Shown: positions 43,667 through 54,767, counted from the stretch's first letter. The stretch: DNA of 64,000 nt from Amblyomma americanum (GCF_052857255.1 NC_135497.1:190687485-190751484), one strand, 5' to 3'. Notes: generated by a model from the letters alone, not told the origin. Program-made: numbers and translations.

Positions 43667-44663
43667 TTATCGGAATTGTCTCCCGTTCCTCCAATCTTTC
43701 GTCCTATCATTGGCGTTCAGAAATGACATTTCTTTTTCACTAAGGCACACAGAGGGGTTGCTGACACACTTATCTGCGCATTTCGATATCGCCAGAGCTT
43801 CTGCTATCAACCTCGTGGTGGTGTCCCGACACTTACGAAGAATAACTGTGCTTTCAAGGGCAGGGGTGCAGCCTTTGCACTGGCTACAGTGTAAGGCGAG
43901 TTCCCCTGAGTTTGGGTTCCCCAGGTTCCTTTTGTGCTCTTGTAGCCTTGTGTTCAGACATCTCCCCGTTTGGCCTATATAGATGCTGCCGCACGACAGG
44001 GGAATTGAATATACGACATCCCTTTCGCAATCGACGAGACGCGGACGGTGCCTCGTCACGCAGTCGGGCTCACGTTCGGTGTCAGAATTTACTCCTCTGC
44101 ACAACTGATGCAGTTTCTTCGGGGCCGAGAAGAAAATATCAATTCCCGCTCTGTTTCCTATCCTTTTCAGTTTGTGTGATACTACATGTAGGTATGGTAT
44201 CACAGCTGCCTTTGTTCGACGTTCATTTGTGGTAGGCCCATTTCGCGATTGTTTCAGTATGCCCTCTGCAACAGCAATTAGGAGATGCGCTGGATATCCG
44301 GCTTGCTCAAGACGACCCACTTGGCTTCGAAAGGCTTCCTCTTTACGGTGCCCACATGTTTTCTCAAGAGCGCTCACAAAGCACGACTTCACAATGGCCC
44401 TCTTCACAAGCTTTGAGTGCGCTGAGGCACACGGGAGGACTGCTTTTTTACCCCTCGGCTCACAGGCCCAGCAAACGTGATCAGAGCCAAAGTACAGTCC
44501 TAAATCTAAGAACCTAATGTGGCCGTTGGCTGGCCGCTCATGAGTCACCTCCAACGGTCGAAGACACTCTGAAAACATTGTCAAAACTTCGGGCACTCGC
44601 GTATTCGCACAACCGTTTTCGTCGTTCAAGATTACGAGAAAATCGTCTACAAACCTAAACACT
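43667..44663 (-). pseudogene. 5'-truncated second copy of the Penelope-like ORF
   Basis: Reading on the minus strand from 'FRFVDDFLVILNDENG', it covers the RT catalytic box onwards and the C-terminal GIY-YIG nuclease with its final stop. The upstream 95 codons of the open frame are antisense to the other copy and have no meaning. Compared with the plus copy there are about seven replacements (for example GSD for GPD, HRK for HHK). Confidence 0.85.
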
Positions 44664-44675
44664 TCCAGGAATGCA

Positions 44676-46649
44676 GTGCACACTGTTGGTGACGTGCAGC
44701 TCCCTGCGGAAGTCCACCAGCTACTCGGCCATGGTCCAAAGTTCGCCGTGGAGCCGAAAAAGAACGCAGCAGAACAGCTGGCGATGGTGAGGCAAGTCGC
44801 ACGATTTGTGCCCAATACAGAGACAGAACGGTGTATTTCGGAAGGTGTTGATGTACTGTTGCGTCGCAGTGGACATGTAAGGGATATGTCGCTTAGAAGA
44901 GTTGTTGATTGTCTAAAGGGAAGGTCTCTCAATCTGTTACCGGCGGACAAAGAGGGTGGCTTTGTCGTTATGTCAAGCGAAGCATATAAATCGCGAACTA
45001 CTGATGCAGCGCACTCGGTCTTTGACAGGCACGACGAAGTGTCGTTGAAAAAAGTGAAACGTCATGCTATAAAGCTATGCGAAAGTTTAAACCTTGACAA
45101 GCTTGCTCGGAGTATCAATGGTGACAATAAGCTCTGCTTAGATATATTTTTTAGCGCAAAAACGCACAAGCCTGACTGTCCACTCCGTGTTATTGTTTCG
45201 GAGAACGGGGCATGGCAGAAAAATCTAGGAAAGTTTCTCCAGACTCATCTAAACGTGCTCGATATTGACGACCCTTTTCAGGTGAAAGGCTCCGAGCAGG
45301 TGATTGACTACTTAAAAGATAGGCGCGGAGGTAGTTTTACTGCCATATCTGTGGACATAAAAGACTTGTACTATTCCCTCCCGCATGACGACCTGTTAAG
45401 CGATGTCAGAGATTGTATCGAGGCGCATGGTGCCGTCAAATTTCAAAATGCTTCAGGCGCGGCTGTCAGTAACTTCTTGGAGCTGCTGGACACTTACCTG
45501 AATTCCACCTTTGCCCAGTTCGAAGACCACATTGTCTCTCAAAGAAACGGGATTTGCATTGGTTCTTGCGTTGCGCCCGTACTAAGCGATATATGCCTTG
45601 GTGTCCGGGACCGCAAGATACGGGAACGATGCGCTGAGTTTGGCATAGACGAAGTGTTTAGGTTTGTAGACGATTTTCTCGTAATCTTGAACGACGAAAA
45701 CGGTTGTGCGAATACGCGAGTGCCCGAAGTTTTGACAATGTTTTCAGAGTGTCTTCGACCGTTGGAGGTGACTCATGAGCGGCCAGCCAACGGCCACATT
45801 AGGTTCTTAGATTTAGGACTGTACTTTGGCCCTGATCACGTTTGCTGGGCCTGTGAGCCGAGGGGTAAAAAACCAGTCCTCCCGTATGCCTCAGCGCACT
45901 CAAAGCTTGTGAAGAGGGCCATTGTGAAGTCGTGCTTTGTGAGCGCTCTTGAGAAAACATGTGGGCACCATAAAGAGGAAGCCTTTCGAAGCCAAGTGGG
46001 TCGTCTTGAGCAAGCCGGATATCCAGCGCATCTCCTAATTGCTGTTGCAGAGGACATACTGAAACAATCGCGAAATGGGCCCACCACAAATGAACGTCGA
46101 ACAAAGGCAGCTGTGATACCATACCTACATGCAGTATCACACAAACTGAAAAGGATAGGAAACAGAGCGGGAATTGATATTTTCTTCTCGGCCCCGAAGA
46201 AACTGCATCAGTTGTGCAGAGGAGTAAATTCTGACACCGAACGTGAGCCCGACTGCGTGACGAGGCACCGTCCGCGTCTCGTCGATTGCGAAAGGGATGT
46301 CGTATATTCAATTCCCCTGTCGTGCGGCAGCATCTATATAGGCCAAACGGGGAGATGTCTGAACACAAGGCTACAAGAGCACAAAAGGAACCTGGGGAAC
46401 CCAAACTCAGGGGAACTCGCCTTACACTGTAGCCAGTACAAAGGCTGCACCCCTGCCCTTGAAAGCACATTTATTCTTCGTAAGTGTCGGGACACCACCA
46501 CGAGGTTGATAGCAGAAGCTCTGGCGATATCAAAATGCGCAGATAAGTGTGTCAGCAACCCCTCTGTGTGCCTTAGTGAAAAAGAAATGTCATTTCTGAA
46601 CGCCAATGATAGGACCAAAGATTGGAGGAACGGGAGACAATTCCGATAA
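44676..46649 (+). CDS. Penelope-like reverse transcriptase with GIY-YIG endonuclease, 657 aa
   Basis: This is the longest clean coding sequence in the window. It carries the N-terminal motif LLPADKEGGFVVM (about residues 86-98), FFSAKTHKPDCPLRVIVS (about 159-176), motif A SVDIKDLYYSLP (about 224-235), GICIGSCVAPVLSDICLG (about 290-307) and the catalytic FRFVDDFLVIL with both aspartates (about 327-337). The C-terminal nuclease has SIYIGQTGRCLNTRLQEHK (about 551-569), a GIY-YIG core with its catalytic arginine, and a Cys/His-rich region. These features define endonuclease-positive Penelope-like elements, which prime reverse transcription at a nick. The ORF starts 14 bases after the junction with the inverted copy, so a longer original N-terminus may be lost. 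All catalytic residues I can check are intact. Confidence 0.9.
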   Translation: MHTVGDVQLPAEVHQLLGHGPKFAVEPKKNAAEQLAMVRQVARFVPNTETERCISEGVDVLLRRSGHVRDMSLRRVVDCLKGRSLNLLPADKEGGFVVMSSEAYKSRTTDAAHSVFDRHDEVSLKKVKRHAIKLCESLNLDKLARSINGDNKLCLDIFFSAKTHKPDCPLRVIVSENGAWQKNLGKFLQTHLNVLDIDDPFQVKGSEQVIDYLKDRRGGSFTAISVDIKDLYYSLPHDDLLSDVRDCIEAHGAVKFQNASGAAVSNFLELLDTYLNSTFAQFEDHIVSQRNGICIGSCVAPVLSDICLGVRDRKIRERCAEFGIDEVFRFVDDFLVILNDENGCANTRVPEVLTMFSECLRPLEVTHERPANGHIRFLDLGLYFGPDHVCWACEPRGKKPVLPYASAHSKLVKRAIVKSCFVSALEKTCGHHKEEAFRSQVGRLEQAGYPAHLLIAVAEDILKQSRNGPTTNERRTKAAVIPYLHAVSHKLKRIGNRAGIDIFFSAPKKLHQLCRGVNSDTEREPDCVTRHRPRLVDCERDVVYSIPLSCGSIYIGQTGRCLNTRLQEHKRNLGNPNSGELALHCSQYKGCTPALESTFILRKCRDTTTRLIAEALAISKCADKCVSNPSVCLSEKEMSFLNANDRTKDWRNGRQFR

Positions 46650-47203
46650 TCGTGCCACGAATGCGTGAGGTGATGTGTTGGTTTCTGTTTTGTTGTTTTG
46701 TACCTAGTTCTTATATAGGCTGGCTCAGAGCAATAAAACACAGTTGTTAGTCAGCGCTTGTGTTTGCGTCCTTCTCGTCTCGTATTTGTTACTGCGGCGC
46801 TGCAATTTTTACAGTATGCAGAACCAACTAGCCAGTCACTATGTTTTAAGTGTAAATTAAGACGCAAAGATAATCTCAGCCTAGTGGCGCCACCTGGTTT
46901 TTAGATGCGTAAGCCATATTTCTCAAGAAAGCGACGCTCCATTTCAGGTCTTGGAGCAGCAGGATAGTCACTCGAAATAATAAAGTAAATTCATCAACTT
47001 TTTTTATAGGCCACATTAGACGGAGCGAAGGTGCGGTGCCCCATTAATGGCCAGTGAATGTACTAAAGAATGCAATAACAAGGACGAATAGACCCACTTT
47101 ACCAGCAGTTGCGCTACACCACCGCTGCTGCGATGCACTGTGGGAGTTGTGGTATTCCGGCCTCGGCCGCGTCGGTGCTATGCGTGCTGCACGCGCCAAA
47201 AGC

Positions 47204-47235
47204 AGTCCTGTTTGCGTCGCCACGCAAACAGGACT
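47204..47235. repeat. Perfect 14-bp hairpin
   Basis: agtcctgtttgcgt, loop cgcc, acgcaaacaggact. It could be the centre of a small foldback whose outer arms have decayed. Confidence 0.75.
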
Positions 47236-47860
47236 CTTCATGAATGCTGGATTTGTGAGAGAAGGCGGTTCACCTGAGGGGTGCCATGAGCTCTGATAAG
47301 TGATCGAAACAGAGGGTCCTGGATTTTTCGTTTTCTGGAAGAGAAAGTGTCCCCAAGATCTAGGATAGAACCTGTTCATGAGAGGCAGCTGAAGAAGTCC
47401 TGTTCAGTACATTTAGCCTTCTTATCCCTGTTGTTCAGTCAACATTGACAAACGGCAAATTTGCAAGGTCTAAAGCTCTCTGGCATGCCTTTTACGCGCC
47501 GCTCAGCTTTGATCGGATTTACCTTTGTGCTGAGTCGTCTAGCTTTCTTTGCAGCGATTTCTGCCTGATGTAAGGTTGTTTGTGAACAACTGTGCTAAGT
47601 TTTAATGTCATATTCAGGAATCCACAATGCACGTATGATGATCATATTCACTCCTGATTCCTTGAGCTGCCATCCTAGCGATAGTGCTTTCTCTGTTTCA
47701 TGGGATGAGAAAGCGAGGCTATAAAACCGTGGAAATATGGAACAATTCCTGACGTTTTGTTGCACATCGATCGTTCAGCATACGGGATATTGCCATTTCA
47801 ACGGAATGCCATTTATGACGGGATATCGCCCACATTTTGCTCAGTATTTTTGTAAAAAAA

Positions 47861-47870
47861 GGGGGGGGGG
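47861..47870. repeat. Poly(G) tract, 10 G
   Basis: Preceded by an A run. Confidence 0.85.
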
Positions 47871-48656
47871 CATCTACTGTTTCCCCATCAGTCAACGTGT
47901 TCAGACTCACACTGAAAAAATAGTGCCATGAGTCGTACGGGAGGCGCCCTGGCAGCAAAGATTATATTACCCTACATAAAAAAGTAATTAGTGTTGCAAC
48001 AATCAAAATAAAACTATTGGTCACGAAATAAAAGACATTCTACCCTAAATAGCCGAACTCAAAATCTCCCTCATTAGCTACTCCTTTTCCCGTTTTGCGC
48101 TGAACACAAGTAATTATCACAACTCCAATTAATAAAATGGCATAGCTCGCTCCCTCGTACTGCTCAGCTTTCATTGCTGGTGACCCGCCGAGCATGTCGT
48201 GAACACATTCATGTGTTTACGTGAATAAAAAAAAATACCGCATGACCAGTTTTGAACAAGGACCACGATGAAAAAATAAAGACAACTAATGCAGTGTGAC
48301 AAGACTGTAGATAATGCCTAGATGAATACACCGAATACAGAAACGGCAAAATGAGGTGGCAAGAATTGTAAACACTCTTTGAAGACGTTAAAACGCGTGC
48401 ATCGCTAGCGTAAATTGTTTCTCCTGGCAATTGAGCCAAAGCAACGGTCAAGAGCGCGTTTTCATCGTCACCTGCAACATTCTCAAAAACAAGATTCTAG
48501 TAACGAGCGCAGCGTCGCCGCCGCGGTCACTCCATTCAGCAAATCATCGGCTTCTTGTTATTGTTGTTGTTGTTGCCTCAAATGTAACAATGGCGACAAG
48601 GAAGACGCACTGAGCTACTCACACTGCTGCAGGCTGCTTCTAGCCCCGTTGCTGCC

Positions 48657-49424
48657 TTGGACTGCGTTCCTGCACTTCGGAAATTCCAGGCGTCGGCAAG
48701 ATGGAGCCGTTTCGTCGCACAAACGAGCTGGGGTGAATGCCGAGAGCGAGCCGTATACGTACAGTGCTTGACAGCCAACGACGTACCGGATGACAAGCAA
48801 CGAGCTGTCTTGCTCGCGTCGTGTGGCTCGGCCACGTACACTTTGCTTCGGAACCTGCTGGCGCACGAGAAGCCGTGCAAGACAAGTTTGACCACCATTT
48901 TTAGTAATCTCGGGAAGCATTTCTCGCCAAAACCGTCGGAAGTTGTTGCCATATTCAAGTTCAACTCTAGAACACGTCAGGCAGGTGAAAGTGCGGCCGA
49001 CTACTTTGCATCCCTGAACAAACTAGCTGACAACTGCGGGTTTGGCACCTTTCGCCAGAGAATGCTGCGTGATTGCATCGTTGCGGGAATTAATGAGGAA
49101 GCTGTGCAGAGACGACTGATGGAGCAGCCGGACTTGACTCTGCACATGGCAAAGAAAACCGTCATCGCGATGGAGTCGGCAATCAAGCATTCGCAAGCGC
49201 TTCTGACGGCGTCCGCCCCGTTTGTCGCGCCGATTAAAGCTGTGTCACGTGACTCTCCGGAGCTGAGCGAGCCGAGGAAACCGAAGCTGGAAGAAGCGGC
49301 CATTTTGTGTTTTCGCTGCGGTGGCGAGCATCTAGCCACGCAGTGCCGACAGCTAAATAGCATGTGCCACAACTGTAAGCTGAAGGGCCATCTTTCTAGT
49401 GTGTGCAAGGGGAGAAAAAAGTGA
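48657..49424 (+). CDS. Gag with two CCHC zinc knuckles
   Basis: The frame is intact for 255 codons. The N-terminal half is a capsid-like helical domain (WSRFVAQTSW; LLASCGSATYTLLRNLL; ESAADYFASLNKLADNCGFG; RDCIVAGINEEAVQRRLM). At the end are two knuckles: CFRCGGEHLATQC with spacing slightly off the C-x2-C-x4-H-x4-C rule, and CHNCKLKGHLSSVC, which fits it exactly. The product would form particles and bind the element's RNA. It overlaps the next frame by 26 bases in a different register, as expected for programmed frameshifting. The true start may be the earlier ATG at 48591, now separated by a stop. Confidence 0.85.
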   Translation: MDCVPALRKFQASARWSRFVAQTSWGECRERAVYVQCLTANDVPDDKQRAVLLASCGSATYTLLRNLLAHEKPCKTSLTTIFSNLGKHFSPKPSEVVAIFKFNSRTRQAGESAADYFASLNKLADNCGFGTFRQRMLRDCIVAGINEEAVQRRLMEQPDLTLHMAKKTVIAMESAIKHSQALLTASAPFVAPIKAVSRDSPELSEPRKPKLEEAAILCFRCGGEHLATQCRQLNSMCHNCKLKGHLSSVCKGRKK

Positions 49425-49926
49425 CAAACACCAGAGCGTCGGCGCCGCCGTTGGTGAAGAAAAATCTGAGCGTGTCTTAAACGATTCCGGGTATGACGAA
49501 ACTAAAAAGCAGCTGGATGCGCCCCAACTGTACGAAATGTGGACTGTGCGAAAAAATGGAGAAGTGACTCAGCCATACCGTGTGGAAGCCGCTGTGAACG
49601 GAACTTCGGTGCTAATGGAGGTTGACACGAGAGCAAGTGTATCCATCGTGTCTGAGGATACATTTCACCGCGAATTTACACCGTTGCGTATGCAGATATC
49701 AACTGTTATGCTGGAGAGCTACCCTGGTGAGCTGTCTTCTGTGCTAGGAAGTCTGCCTGTGACTGTGCAGCTTGGGAACCGTAAGTACGGGGAGGTGGCG
49801 AACGTTGTTTCCGATGGTTGCCCGCCCCTCATGGGGCGCGGTTGGATGAAAGGCCTTGGATTGAAATTGTGCAATTCAAGAGAACTGAATGCAGTTTCGT
49901 CGCTTCAGGATGTACTGACTAAGTGA
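49399..49926 (+). pseudogene. Retropepsin-type protease region with mutated active site
   Basis: 'TSVLMEVDTRASVSIVS' at about residues 67-83 is the aspartic protease active site, which should read D-T/S-G. Here the glycine codon has become AGA (Arg), which should inactivate the enzyme. 'PPLMGRGWMKGLGL' near the end matches the usual C-terminal segment (LLGRDWL-like). The frame then stops at 49924-49926. Decayed homology to the start of RT continues behind that stop in the same register. Confidence 0.8.
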
Positions 49927-50940
49927 TCCACTGTTTTTGATGATAAACTTCGAACCTTCAAAGGTGTTTCTGCAAAAATCAGCATTCAAGACAACGCTAA
50001 TTAGCCGAAGTTTTTCAAGCGTAGACCTGTGCCGTGCGCGATGATCGCTCGTGTGAACGAGGAACTGCTGCGTATAGAACGTAATGGACTGCTGCACCCG
50101 GTATGAAAACATGAGAGTGGGCTGCACCCATTGTGCCTATTCTCAGGCGAAACGGACGGATTGGAATCTGCGGTGACCTGAAGGATACAGTAAACCCTGT
50201 GACTGTGCCCTTAAAAATATCCGATACCGCTTGTAGAGGATCTCTTCGCCAGACTGAGTGGTGGTGAAAAGTTCACCGAGCTCGACCTCCAAGATGCCTA
50301 CTTGCAAGTGAAACTGGACGAAGCAACCTCGATGCTGGTGACCATCAACACGGCAAGGGGGCTGTACCAATACACAAGCCTGCCTTTCGTCATTACATCG
50401 GCACCAGCAATTTTACAGAGGGAGATGGACAACTTAATGAGAGGGCTACGGCACTTGGCCGTGTACTTTGATGTACTAGTGACCGGGCGCAATGATAAGG
50501 ATCACCTTGAGAACTTGACCCGAGTACTGCATCGCTTAAAGGAAGCCGGACTGAAGCTGAAGCTCGACGAATGTAGATTCAAGGATTCCCAAGTGGAGTA
50601 TCTGGGCCACGTTGTCACGTCGGCTGGTTTCCATCCTAATCTACATAAGACTGAGGCCGTGCTGAAGACCTCCGAAGCCGAGTGATGTGAAATCACCACA
50701 AACTTATTTGGACTCGTGAAGTTCTACCGGTGGTTTCTGCCAAGTCTGTCACCGTATACTTTATTCGCTGAATCAGCTGAGCCAAGACAGCGTGGATATG
50801 GGGTGCTTACCAAGAGCGCGCGAACTGAATTAAACAGAGTTGTCTCCAGTGTCGGCGTGGCTTGTTGCTCGTTTGCGTTCTCCTTCTTCCACGCGGGAAC
50901 AAAACGTTACACTTCTCTACGCTGCTCTTGCTTCAATTAG
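49927..50940 (+). pseudogene. Reverse transcriptase region, catalytic box damaged
   Basis: Behind the stop the text still follows Ty3/Gypsy RT: 'AKISIQDNAN', 'KFFKRRPVPCAMIARVNEEL', then, after a frameshift, 'GICGDLKDTVNPV'. A 127-codon frame (50302-50685) gives 'QVKLDEATSMLVTINTARGL', 'PAILQREMDNLMRGL', 'YFDVLVTGRNDKDHLENL' and 'VEYLGHVVTSAGF'. The YxDD box lacks its second aspartate (YFDV), consistent with loss of one codon, so the enzyme is dead. 'VKFYRWFLPSLS' near 50715-50750 is the connection region just before RNase H. Confidence 0.8.
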
Positions 50941-51084
50941 CATTGCAGCCCTCGATACTCCGCAGTGGCGCCTTTCTTTCCTTTAGCTAACACAACAAAT
51001 GAAATGGCGGAAAGCTGCTGCTACCGGGTATAATGCCAATCAAGGTGCACAGTACAGTGGGCTGTCGTGAAGACGATGCCACGA

Positions 51085-51130
51085 AGATGGCGGCTGACCA
51101 CTTCCGGTAAACGCGCGCATGCGCAGTAGA
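51085..51130. promoter_or_regulatory. YY1-like plus NRF1-like motif pair
   Basis: 'aagatggcggctgacc' (about 51094) is a close YY1 match, and 'cgcgcatgcgcagt' (about 51114) fits NRF1. Such pairs mark many animal promoters, but no exon can be assigned here. Confidence 0.35.
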
Positions 51131-51911
51131 CTGTGAAATCGGTCTATTCACTATATACAGTGGTGCCCTGCTTCGAATCGGGCCGCCATGTCGGAAACGT
51201 TGCCGTAGCAATAGCCACGCACGCTAAACTCGTGAAATAGTGTGTGAAACGCGAGCGTACATTAAGGCTCGATTTGAAATCGCGTTTGGCGCATGCACAC
51301 TAACCAGCACTCTATTTTTTTATCCACTTTGCGCATGTCTGCGTACGCTATACTAAAACTGTCTACTGTCACCGGCTACCATTGTTTCCATAGCAGCGCC
51401 ACATTGTCGGGATGGCTGTTGACACCTCGCAATCAATATTGCGCGAAGTTTTCTTTTGCCTACAGCGACGGCCATGGCCTTCATCCATTCATGGTTCATT
51501 CGCCTGTTGTTGCACACGGAAGGTTGGGAAATATAAGACATTCCCTTGTTCAGTGTAAGGCCCTCGAGCCACAGGCGCTTAGGGTTTAAAAAATTTCGTG
51601 ATCTAAGCATACCTGCAAAGCGCATAAATCAGTGAAAGTTGCTCGGCATTATTCGCCGACATGTCTGGAGTGGCAACCGATTTTGACGTTTAACAGACGG
51701 CTGCAGGTTGGGCGTTTCACAGGCCCGTTTTGGCGTCTATACGCTCACGCAGAGACTGTTATCTTCCACTTCCGGTTTGAACGCGTTCCACGTGCACTTC
51801 ACGTACTTCAGGGCCCCCTTGAAGGAATCGCAGACGTTGCACGGGCTTCATCCACGCGACCGCTCGAGGTGGGCTGCTTATAATGGCCAACGCCGTAAAG
51901 GTAATTGGATT

Positions 51912-51926
51912 GGGGGGGGGGGGGGG
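51912..51926. repeat. Poly(G) tract, 15 G
   Basis: Near the B/C boundary. Confidence 0.9.
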
Positions 51927-52470
51927 TGCAATTGGCAGGACCATCAGATAATACCGGCGCCAGCTTCTCTCTAAAAACCGGGTAGCGATTTTAGTGTTGC
52001 ATTGTGGCGCTCGGTTGAGTAACAGAGGGAGGTATCACGTGGTATCCGTGTTGACAACGATTTAACTGCAGCTTAACAGCCGCGGTATAGAGAACATTGC
52101 TTTTTTTCTATGCTTAAGCATGGTTTCGCCTCACTGTCGTGCATGCAGCGGAGAAGCCTGCTTAACCAAACAGATGTTCTGAGCGGACGATGACAGTGAG
52201 CAAACAGCGCTTTGCTAAGAGAAAGTGATGAGGTGGAGCATTCCGGCCATTAGAGGCGAGTAAGGTAGAAAATCACTGTCTCAAAATGCACAAGTAAATT
52301 GCTTACTTCAACGGCGGCAGCGTCTCACAACATCCTCAGTTTGAGTCTTGGTTAACTGCCCCTATGACTGAGTGAAACTACACTTTAATCGCCAGCTAGC
52401 TGTGAAGTTTACGTCAAGTATACTAGCGTTTTTCGGTTAAAATCAAATTCAGCAAATCGAATTTCTCGGT

Positions 52471-52806
52471 TAAAACCGGCCCCGCCACGGTGGCTCAGTG
52501 GTTAGGGCGCTCGACTACTGATCCGGAGTTCCCGGGTTCGAACCCGACCGCGGCGGCTGCGTTTTTATGGAGGAAAAACGCTAAGGCGCCCGTGTGCTGT
52601 GCGATGTCAGTGCACGTTAAAGATCCCCAGGTGGTCGAAATTATTCCGGAGCCCTCCACTACGGTACCTCCTTCTTCCCTTCTTCTTTCACTCCCTACTT
52701 TATACCTTCCTTTACGGCGCGGTTCAGGTGTCCAACGATATATGAGACAGATACTGCGCCATTTCCTTTCCCCAAAAACCAATTATTATTATTATTATTA
52801 AAACCG
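52471..52806 (+). mobile_element. Full-length tRNA-derived SINE with (ATT)n tail and target duplication
   Basis: The SINE (about 52482-52798) has 'ccacggtggctcagtggtta' (A-box region), 'cgggttcgaacccgaccgcg' (B box), 'gatgtcagtgcacgttaaag', 'ggagccctccactacggtac', 'ttacggcgcggttcaggtgt', 'agatactgcgccatttcctt' and a (att)n tail. taaaaccg flanks it at 52471-52478 and 52799-52806. Block B has the empty site 'tgaaaccgactagtccagcc' at 36927. It is the reference copy for the other SINEs here. Confidence 0.9.
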
Positions 52807-54767
52807 ACAAGTCCAGCCCCTAATTATACTTCACTGAGATGTGGTCGCGGGCTGATACACAAATAAAACCCAAGTCCCCAAATGGAACATCGGTTAAGCT
52901 TGATAATGGGGCTTCTCATGTCAAAGGTAAATTTTAAATTCTCGTTTAATCGGCATCAAAATTCCCAATTCTGTCAATATAAAACGAAGAGAGGAAGGAT
53001 TGAGGGGGCTCCTCAGTCCGCTAGGCAACGTTTCGACTTGAGGACTTGTCGAACCATTCGCTACCTGTCTGAGCCTCCTCATTAGCCTTTGTTTATTTCG
53101 CTTTGTGTTAACACCAGCCCTTGTTCCTGCCCCCTCTCTAGCGTCGATTGTGTCAATGTGACATGAGATCTTTTCTCTCGGGTTATGCTTCATATGAAAA
53201 TCAGTCTGCTCGTGCCATGCGGACCAAGCCCATGCTTCTGAGAAACACCCCGTAGTTTCCTACCTTAGGTGTAAGTAGGGCCGAAATAGCCCGTCAGGGA
53301 TGCCATAACCTCGTCTACGTCCGTCGTTAGAAGGCGAAGGCACCGGTCCCCGTCAGTGCGTCGTGGGCGTGGGGTGCGTTTACGCAAGCGTCATCATGGG
53401 CGTATTTTTAATGAGACCAAGTGACGTGATCTCCCTGGTCTACGTCACTGGGAGCTGGGAAAAATGGCAGAGAACTAAAGGTAAAAATACAGGATAGGGC
53501 CCCTAGTAGAGGTTAATCCCCTTACTTTTCAAACCTGCTTTCGCTGGACAAAAGCCACACAGCATATTTAAATCAGCAGAAGTCGATTGTATCCTCCTGG
53601 TCCCGCACCTTTTCTCATTACGAGTTTTTTTTTTCTTCCTGATGGTGTTCCCTTCATAAAAGTGCTCCCTTTTATAGAAGAAAGCAGTTTCATTGTAATC
53701 ATTGATATTCATTTTATACAAGCGGCACTTTCTGAGGCACCAAATATCCTCGATTATCCAGAAGTCCTGCAAATATTAAGGTATCGAATGACCCGTTTCT
53801 TTTTCATTACACTTATCAGACACCAACCTCTGCAAGGGGAATGCACAGTGCTTCACCACAGAGCATTGTTCGTATGCATCCTCAGAGTCTCTTACAGAGA
53901 TAAATGCGCCCCATGCGGTGCAGACAACCAAACGAAGTGCTTCACGAAAAATTCGATCAGGATCTCTAAACCACCTTAATGCAAGTTTTATTTCTATCTG
54001 TCTGTACGTGTGTACTCCGAAATATAGCGCACATTTATTTAGGCCCGAAGGGACGGCCGCACTGTATCGCGCTATCTTCTGCCATTCTCCTGTTCCTTAC
54101 GCCCTAGCATAGTCCTTCAATGCTTTTTCTGGTAACGAAATTCCGCCCAGAGTTGCATATATATATGGACGCCGCGTACCGCTAATCGCGCAGCTGTCGG
54201 AGAGGGGGCACAAATGGCCACGCGAACCCTGTTCGCAGCGTCTCTTTTGTGGCCAACAGGCTCACATTCGTTTGGTATTTGTGCTTTCTGGGGATTCGTA
54301 TTTGGGCTTAGCCTGGACGCTACTTTACCGGTTATCACGTGAAAGCTTGGCTGCAACATCGAGACACTGAAACCCTGCGCGATCGATGGCGGCCGCTAGT
54401 CAACCTTGCTAGCGGCTTACTTTTTCTCGTTGCTTGTTATAAAACTGATTTTTGTACATGGGTCCAGCCTGCGCATTCATTTTCACCGCAACTTGCCTGC
54501 AGTGTCACTCTGGGAGATCCAGCCTAGCGCTCAGTATCATATTTATATGTGTCTGGGGCTGCGGCTGCATCGGCCAGGTCCTTGCTTTCATCGAAGTGCA
54601 AATACTGCTTACGGCTGGCGCTTGCCTTCTAAGAAATACTGTAAATTTCACTCACACTGAAAACAAGATGTTATAGCTCCATTTTAGGAACTAGAGTGCG
54701 CGCTACAGGAGCGATCACGTGACGAATGCACCGGCAGTTTGATGGTGCTATCTCAAATGCTTTATTC

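Larger units (their letters stand above)
43491..46859. mobile_element. Penelope-like retroelement insertion, inverted two-part structure
   Basis: The 3.35-kb insertion is bounded by gtgtaaatta at 43491-43500 and 46850-46859. Block C shows the uninterrupted site (about 62165, 'atgtaaaccaagacgc'). The left arm (43511-44662) is a minus-strand 5'-truncated copy, nearly identical to the right part of the plus-strand copy (45648-46803). The parts meet head to head at about 44662. Such inverted or partial tandem organisation is common in Penelope-like elements. The arms differ by only a handful of residues in about 330 codons, so the insertion is recent. Confidence 0.9.
48591..50950 (+). mobile_element. 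Ty3/Gypsy-type retrotransposon internal region, broken
   Basis: gag, protease and reverse transcriptase follow in the Ty3/Gypsy order on the plus strand, ending soon after the RT connection region. The rest of RNase H, integrase and both LTRs are missing or unrecognisable. Stops and frameshifts separate the parts. It lies wholly within the 4-kb insertion in block B. Confidence 0.85.
47090..51157. other. 4-kb insertion in block B relative to block C
   Basis: Homology to block C stops near 47090 ('tggccagtgaatgtact' / 62364) and resumes near 51158 ('ccctgcttcgaatcgg' / about 62430). The insert contains a hairpin, a Ty3/Gypsy internal region and unassigned sequence. Neither a target duplication nor LTRs could be found at its edges, so it may be composite. 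Confidence 0.6.
36490..52000 (+). repeat. Paralogous block B (with insertions)
   Basis: Landmarks run in the same order and direction as in block C: 'catgcagcggagaagcct' (36610 / 52140), 'ggcaacgtttcgac' (37153 / 53022), exon-like segment (37392-37586 / about 53260-53450), leader (37780 / 53660), array (38.9-40.6 / 58.2-59.6 kb), tail (40610 / 59980), 'catttcgcatgtaaaatga'-like segment (42330 / 61290), and the region before the Penelope insertion (43440 / 62130). The last part, 51158-52000, resumes the homology to 62420-62880 after a 4-kb insertion. Confidence 0.8.

Noticed and set aside
45799..46470. 223-codon minus-strand ORF
   Set aside because: It is the antisense shadow of the Penelope-like coding sequence.
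43510..46803. Hammerhead ribozyme motif in the Penelope-like element ends
   Set aside because: Such ribozymes are known in some of these elements, but I found no CTGATGA/GAAA pairing in the terminal repeats here.
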